The translations under genes and the position numbers were made by a program. The notes under the pieces were generated by a model. That model saw only the letters and a list, made by a program, of their open reading frames with translations. It made no database searches and was not told where the DNA came from. Below are positions 35,046 to 38,221 of a stretch of 38,221 bases of DNA, piece after piece; within the stretch, counting starts at the first letter, position 1, and every line of letters starts with the position of its first letter. Origin of the DNA: an uncultured Lentisphaerota bacterium (GTDB taxonomy: Bacteria; Verrucomicrobiota; Lentisphaeria; Victivallales; GWF2-50-93); NCBI GenBank assembly GCA_903872565.1, contig CAIQLG010000035.1, positions 1 through 38,221 of the forward strand, in the 5' to 3' direction.

Positions 35046-36395
35046 ATGAAAAAGAAATCTGGAAATATTTTGATTGTTGACGACGAGCGCAATTCGCGCG
35101 AGGCTTTATGCGGATTCCTCCAGGCAGGCTACAATGTCACAGTGGCCGAGGATGGCCTCAGAGCAATCAACATTCTGAAGAAACGGGATTTTGATGTTGT
35201 CCTCACAGATCTCAGAATGCCGGGTGTTGACGGAATGGCCGTCCTGAAGGAGACATGCGTAAAGGTTCCCCCTGTCAAATGCATCATCCTGACCGCGTAT
35301 GGCTCGGTTGATGCCGCTGTCAGCGCAGTAAAGCTGGGAGCATTCGATTTTCTCGAAAAGCCGCTCAACCTTGACAGGGTTGAACTTGTCGTAAAAAGAG
35401 CGCTCGAGGCAAGGGATCTCACCGAAGAGAATCTCGAGCTGAAAAAACAGCTCAACAAGAACTTCAGCGTGGAAAAAATCATAGGGGGATCACTTGCGAT
35501 CCATAATGTGATAGAGACGATTAAACAGGTTGCAACCTCCAAGGCGACTGTCCTTATCACCGGCGAAAGCGGCACTGGCAAGGAACTCGTTGCGCAGGCA
35601 CTCCATTCCTTGGGCGGAAGGGCCGGGCGATTCGTGGCGGTACACTGCGCAGCATTGTCCCCTACGCTCCTCGAAAGCGAGCTTTTCGGACACGAGAAGG
35701 GATCTTTCACCGGAGCCGCCGAAAGAAGGAAAGGGCGATTCGAAATCGCCGACGGGGGAACCCTTTTCCTCGATGAGATAGGCGAGATTGATCCGTCTGT
35801 CCAGGTGAAAATTCTGAGGGCTCTCGAGACAAGATCGTTCGAGAGAGTGGGGGGAACGGAACCTGTCACCACAGACACCCGTGTCGTGGCTGCAACAAAC
35901 AAGGACCTGGGAAGGCTGGTCAGCGAAGGAAGATTCCGGGAGGATCTCTTCTACAGGCTTTATGTAATCACGATAAATATGCCGTCGCTGAGGGAAAGAA
36001 AGGAGGACATCCCACTCCTTGTAAAACATTTCATAGATTATTTTTCCAGAGATAATTCAAAAAAAATAGATGGGATAACTGATGATGCCCTAGGTGCGCT
36101 TATGGAATATGGCTGGCCGGGAAATGTCCGCGAACTTCGCAATTCCATAGAAAGAATGGTGGTGCTGTCAAGAAAAAATATCCTTGACATTAACTCCATC
36201 CCCGTCGGTCTCAAGCATAGCCCTGCGGCGCGGAGCTCCGGTGAGAAAGGGATAGTCCCGCAGACGACGAACATCCATGATGCGGAGCGCCTTCTAATTA
36301 GCAAAGCACTGAGCGATTCCGGCGGCAATATCTCCAGTGCTGCACGTGAACTTGGGATTAGCAGGAGAACCCTTCACCGCAAGCTGAAAAAATGA
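35046..36395 (+). CDS. NtrC-family sigma54-dependent response regulator
   Basis: This 449-residue protein has a receiver domain (1-~120) with VDDE, phospho-acceptor Asp55 in VVLTDLRMPG, and Lys105 in FDFLEKP. The AAA+ domain has Walker A GESGTGKE (173-180), Walker B GGTLFLDEIGE (~238) and the sigma54-contact loop as GSFTGA (219-224) instead of GAFTGA. The R-finger region EDLFYRLYV and YGWPGNVREL follow. The C-terminal Fis-type helix-turn-helix is GGNISSAARELGISRRTLHRKL. It is complete and paired with the kinase. Ser in the loop is a natural variant in some members. Targets are unknown; I saw no clear -24/-12 site in the window. Confidence 0.93.
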   Translation: MKKKSGNILIVDDERNSREALCGFLQAGYNVTVAEDGLRAINILKKRDFDVVLTDLRMPGVDGMAVLKETCVKVPPVKCIILTAYGSVDAAVSAVKLGAFDFLEKPLNLDRVELVVKRALEARDLTEENLELKKQLNKNFSVEKIIGGSLAIHNVIETIKQVATSKATVLITGESGTGKELVAQALHSLGGRAGRFVAVHCAALSPTLLESELFGHEKGSFTGAAERRKGRFEIADGGTLFLDEIGEIDPSVQVKILRALETRSFERVGGTEPVTTDTRVVAATNKDLGRLVSEGRFREDLFYRLYVITINMPSLRERKEDIPLLVKHFIDYFSRDNSKKIDGITDDALGALMEYGWPGNVRELRNSIERMVVLSRKNILDINSIPVGLKHSPAARSSGEKGIVPQTTNIHDAERLLISKALSDSGGNISSAARELGISRRTLHRKLKK

Positions 36396-36503
36396 ATATG
36401 AAATAAAATCCCTTTTTTTTTTGATTTTTGCAGGAAGTAGTGTTACAGTTTATGTTTAAACATTAAATTTCTGTTTTTAATTAATACTTTTCTGGAGGTT
36501 TAA
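36396..36503. other. Spacer between regulator and tail-anchored protein genes
   Basis: The spacer contains an 11-T run without a hairpin, and a 12-base perfect palindrome ATGTTTAAACAT (36452-36463). GGAGG (36494-36498) serves as RBS for the next gene. No convincing promoter is seen. Confidence 0.4.
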
Positions 36504-37745
36504 ATGCCTGACAGTAATGAAAAAAAAGTCATAGTCTTGTCGCCTGCCGGTTCAAAGGTAAAGGCTTCCGACATCACAAAAGTCACCGCCGATGTGCAGG
36601 GGGATATTTCAGACCCGATGAAAAGTCGGGACACTGAAACGGGTTCATTGAAGAAAGTTGATGCTACGTTCGAGCCCGGAAAGGCCAAGATGACAATCAA
36701 GCTTAAACCATTGAAGCCAAAGGAAGCTCCACAGGAGGAAAACCCCAAGGAAGCTCCCACCCCGATGGACGCATTTAAAACTTCGCAAACTGCTTCGCCC
36801 ACGGATCTTCAAGGGAAAAAACAAGAGGACGAAACTGTAAAAATAGACAAGAAACCTCGCACGATAAAACCTTCCGAAGCCGCACCAACCTCGATCCCCG
36901 GCGCGAAACAGACTATCAAACTCAGACCTTCCACCGCATCTTCATCCGGCACGGAAGGCGATGGGCCAAGACCGTCTTCGCCCATGACCATGAAACTCAG
37001 GCCAGTTAATGTGGCTCAGGACCAGTCCACTCCATCGGAATCAGCTTCGGGATATGTTCCTGAACCGGGATTCGAAGATGAGCAGACTGTGGCGATGCAA
37101 AAGAGGACAATTAAACTGACACCAACAAGACCTTCTGCCGAGCCTCCGCAAGCGGCTCCGACTGTCAAGCTGACCGCCGACACAGAAGATGAGCAGACTG
37201 TGGCAATGCAAAAGAGGACAATTAAACTGACACCAGCAAAACCTTCTGCCGAGGCTCCGCAAGCGGCTCCGACTGTCAAGCTGACCGCTGACACATCGGT
37301 TAAACCACCATCGCCCTCGATCCCTACATTGAAGCTTGTGTCAACGGGCGCACAACCGCCTATCCAGCCGCCGCCTACAGAAGCTCCTTCTGAGGAGGGT
37401 GTCGTCCCGTCGCAAGAGCCGCTGCAACAACAGGCATCTGCTCCGAAAAGGACCCTCAAGCTCAGGACAACACATAGCGCTCCTGCGGTTCAGCCTGTCA
37501 CTACAGGTGATATGTCCAAAACGGGACAACAGATCGCCGTTCCTCAGGGAGATGCCGATCAGGAAGGTTATTCTGAAATACAAGGGAAGGGCGCAGACGA
37601 GCCCAGCATCATTTTCACAATAGCTGCCAGTGTGACGTTTCTAGCACTTGCATACTTCGCATGGATGGCCATTGGACAGTTTGGAGAGGAATATCTCGGA
37701 TGGCAGACTGCGAATGTCCCAGGCCTGAGCGGAAAAGTGCAGTAG
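36504..37745 (+). CDS. Proline/lysine-rich tail-anchored protein with repeated T-[IVLM]-K-L motifs
   Basis: This 413-residue protein starts at ATG 36504 with GGAGG just upstream. Residues 1-~365 are low-complexity and charged, rich in Pro, Lys, Thr and Ala. Nine motifs of the form T-[IVLM]-K-L recur (TIKLKP, TIKLRP, TMKLRP, TIKLTP, TVKLTA, TIKLTP, TVKLTA, TLKLVS, TLKLRT). Two of them lie in each copy of a 37-residue tandem repeat. A single hydrophobic helix (~367-390) near the C-terminus would leave the long tail in the cytoplasm if the protein is tail-anchored. PVC bacteria have other proteins with repeated TVRL/TVKL-P motifs and a C-terminal TM helix, of unknown function (recalled, not checked). 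The repeats suggest docking of a partner. No enzymatic motif. Confidence 0.75.
   Translation: MPDSNEKKVIVLSPAGSKVKASDITKVTADVQGDISDPMKSRDTETGSLKKVDATFEPGKAKMTIKLKPLKPKEAPQEENPKEAPTPMDAFKTSQTASPTDLQGKKQEDETVKIDKKPRTIKPSEAAPTSIPGAKQTIKLRPSTASSSGTEGDGPRPSSPMTMKLRPVNVAQDQSTPSESASGYVPEPGFEDEQTVAMQKRTIKLTPTRPSAEPPQAAPTVKLTADTEDEQTVAMQKRTIKLTPAKPSAEAPQAAPTVKLTADTSVKPPSPSIPTLKLVSTGAQPPIQPPPTEAPSEEGVVPSQEPLQQQASAPKRTLKLRTTHSAPAVQPVTTGDMSKTGQQIAVPQGDADQEGYSEIQGKGADEPSIIFTIAASVTFLALAYFAWMAIGQFGEEYLGWQTANVPGLSGKVQ
37074..37295 (+). repeat. 111-bp tandem duplication within the T-x-K-L gene
   Basis: Two in-frame 111-base units (37074-37184 and 37185-37295) differ at only a handful of positions. Each encodes EDEQTVAMQKRTIKLTP through TVKLTADT. 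The high identity points to a recent slippage or unequal-crossover event. Confidence 0.9.
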
Positions 37746-37754
37746 AAAGACGTT

Positions 37755-38007
37755 TTAATTCTTCCTATCCGCAAAGGATTTCTCTGCTTTCTTGTGTACG
37801 GCAGTTCTTTCTGCAAGCACTTTTTCATTGTTATGGAACCCGAAGACCTGTGGTTTGATTGCATCGCTACTAAGGGCAGAGGCGAGTTTGCCCTGAATTT
37901 CTGCCGCAGTACCGACAATCAATCCAGTGTTTGCACCATTGTAGTCCGTATCGAGCGCACCCATCACCAAGTTTCTCGGGATTCATTTTTCCATAGAACA
38001 GCGACAT
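37755..38007 (-). pseudogene. Possible frameshifted gene of unknown family
   Basis: On the minus strand one frame starts at ATG 38007 (MSLFYGKMNPEKLG). An overlapping frame from about 37982 continues plausibly as NLVMGALDTDYNGANTGLIV to VHKKAEKSFADRKN and a stop at 37755. Reading one into the other gives a continuous sequence if one frameshift near 37975-37985 is assumed. The second frame alone starts at TTG 37970 without an RBS. I do not recognise the family. It converges on the T-x-K-L gene, 9 bases from its stop. Confidence 0.3.
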
Positions 38008-38116
38008 TACAACTATCAGGGCGCACGTTGGAGAATGAACGGAAAGTTAATTGTTTTGAAAAAATATGAGCGGCATATTGCTTCAGCCCTCGATACTTTG
38101 AGGCTGAGGGCTGATC

Positions 38117-38221
38117 TTAACAATCGCAAATAAAAATCCCTCTTTTTGCATCTGTGGCATCTTTATCCCATAGCTTGAATTCGATTTTCCCTCCTCCTGA
38201 TTTTTCTATTCCGTCAGATGC
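38117..38221 (-). CDS. 3' end of an unidentified gene (partial)
   Basis: The minus-strand frame is open from the window edge for 34 codons to TAA at 38117-38119. It contains ASDGIEKSGGGKIEFKLWDK and ends FICDC. The IEFKLWDK segment loosely recalls the C-terminus of phage terminase small subunits, but the similarity is too weak to name it. Confidence 0.35.
   Translation of the reverse strand, partial: ASDGIEKSGGGKIEFKLWDKDATDAKRGIFICDC

Noticed and set aside
36452..36463. ATGTTTAAACAT palindrome as a regulator site
   Set aside because: Short and A/T-rich, with no promoter placed around it; noted only in the spacer entry.
38117..38221. Phage terminase small subunit C-terminus
   Set aside because: Resemblance is limited to about eight residues and no other phage gene is present, so no name was given.

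Overview
The window reads as a chromosome segment of an uncultured Gram-negative-type bacterium, most likely from the PVC / Lentisphaerota-Kiritimatiellota-Omnitrophota neighbourhood. This is an inference from gene content, not from a marker gene. The clues are HflK/HflC-type SPFH proteins in an enlarged operon, a PQQ-propeller protein with a methyltransferase-like front end, FAD_oxidored and GH127-type carbohydrate genes, an RpiB-GlyA fusion, a four-helix-bundle-suffix remnant, an NtrB/NtrC pair, many hairpin-forming interspersed repeats, and one giant repeat-built exported protein. No rRNA, tRNA or CRISPR array was found.

Layout. (1) 1-8200 is an accessory, decaying carbohydrate region. It holds a minus-strand cluster (FAD-dependent oxidoreductase, truncated sialate-O-acetylesterase-like gene, GH127-like glycosidase, PQQ-propeller protein), a shattered plus-strand GH127 remnant and an ArsB/SLC13-type permease. 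Copies of a ~120 bp repeat (R1) lie beside the broken genes. (2) 8214-10693 holds ftsA-ftsZ on the minus strand; FtsZ has a changed tubulin signature. (3) 10929-17120 is a tight five-gene minus-strand operon: a 7-TM SPFH protein, HflC, HflK-like, a P1B-type ATPase with CPI in place of CPC, and a DUF486 membrane protein. Three of the four junctions are ATGA overlaps. A good sigma70-type promoter with a palindrome at the expected +1 precedes it. (4) 17285-18263 holds an IS200-like insertion and a truncated four-helix-bundle gene. (5) 18342-21433 holds a protein arginine/tyrosine phosphatase (YwlE-like), an RpiB-GlyA fusion and a CPBP membrane protease, on the plus strand. (6) 21761-33319 is the giant 3,813-residue exported protein. 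It has 19 BACON/Ig-like repeats, 7 Kre9/KNH-like repeats (one interrupted by a phage-like module), 6 divergent InlB-B repeats and a unique C-terminal domain. Direct copies of a structured repeat (R2) lie on both sides of it. (7) 33874-37745 holds a cytoplasmic PAS histidine kinase, an NtrC-type sigma54 activator, and a proline/lysine-rich tail-anchored protein with a repeated T-[IVLM]-K-L motif. (8) The last 450 bases hold a probably frameshifted minus-strand gene and the 3' end of another.

How the parts may work together. The SPFH operon looks like a membrane quality-control or microdomain unit coupled to an ion pump. The ywlE-rpiB-glyA order matches the Bacillus ywlE-ywlF-(ywlG)-glyA order, which suggests an old linkage that became a fusion here. 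The giant protein is probably a cell-surface or secreted adhesin or matrix protein with its own strong promoter. The two-component pair lies just downstream, but I found no sigma54 site linking them. The most unusual items are the giant protein with its strictly alternating repeat types, the SPFH-ATPase operon with altered metal-site residues, and the R2 repeats, whose two hairpins have complementary loops.
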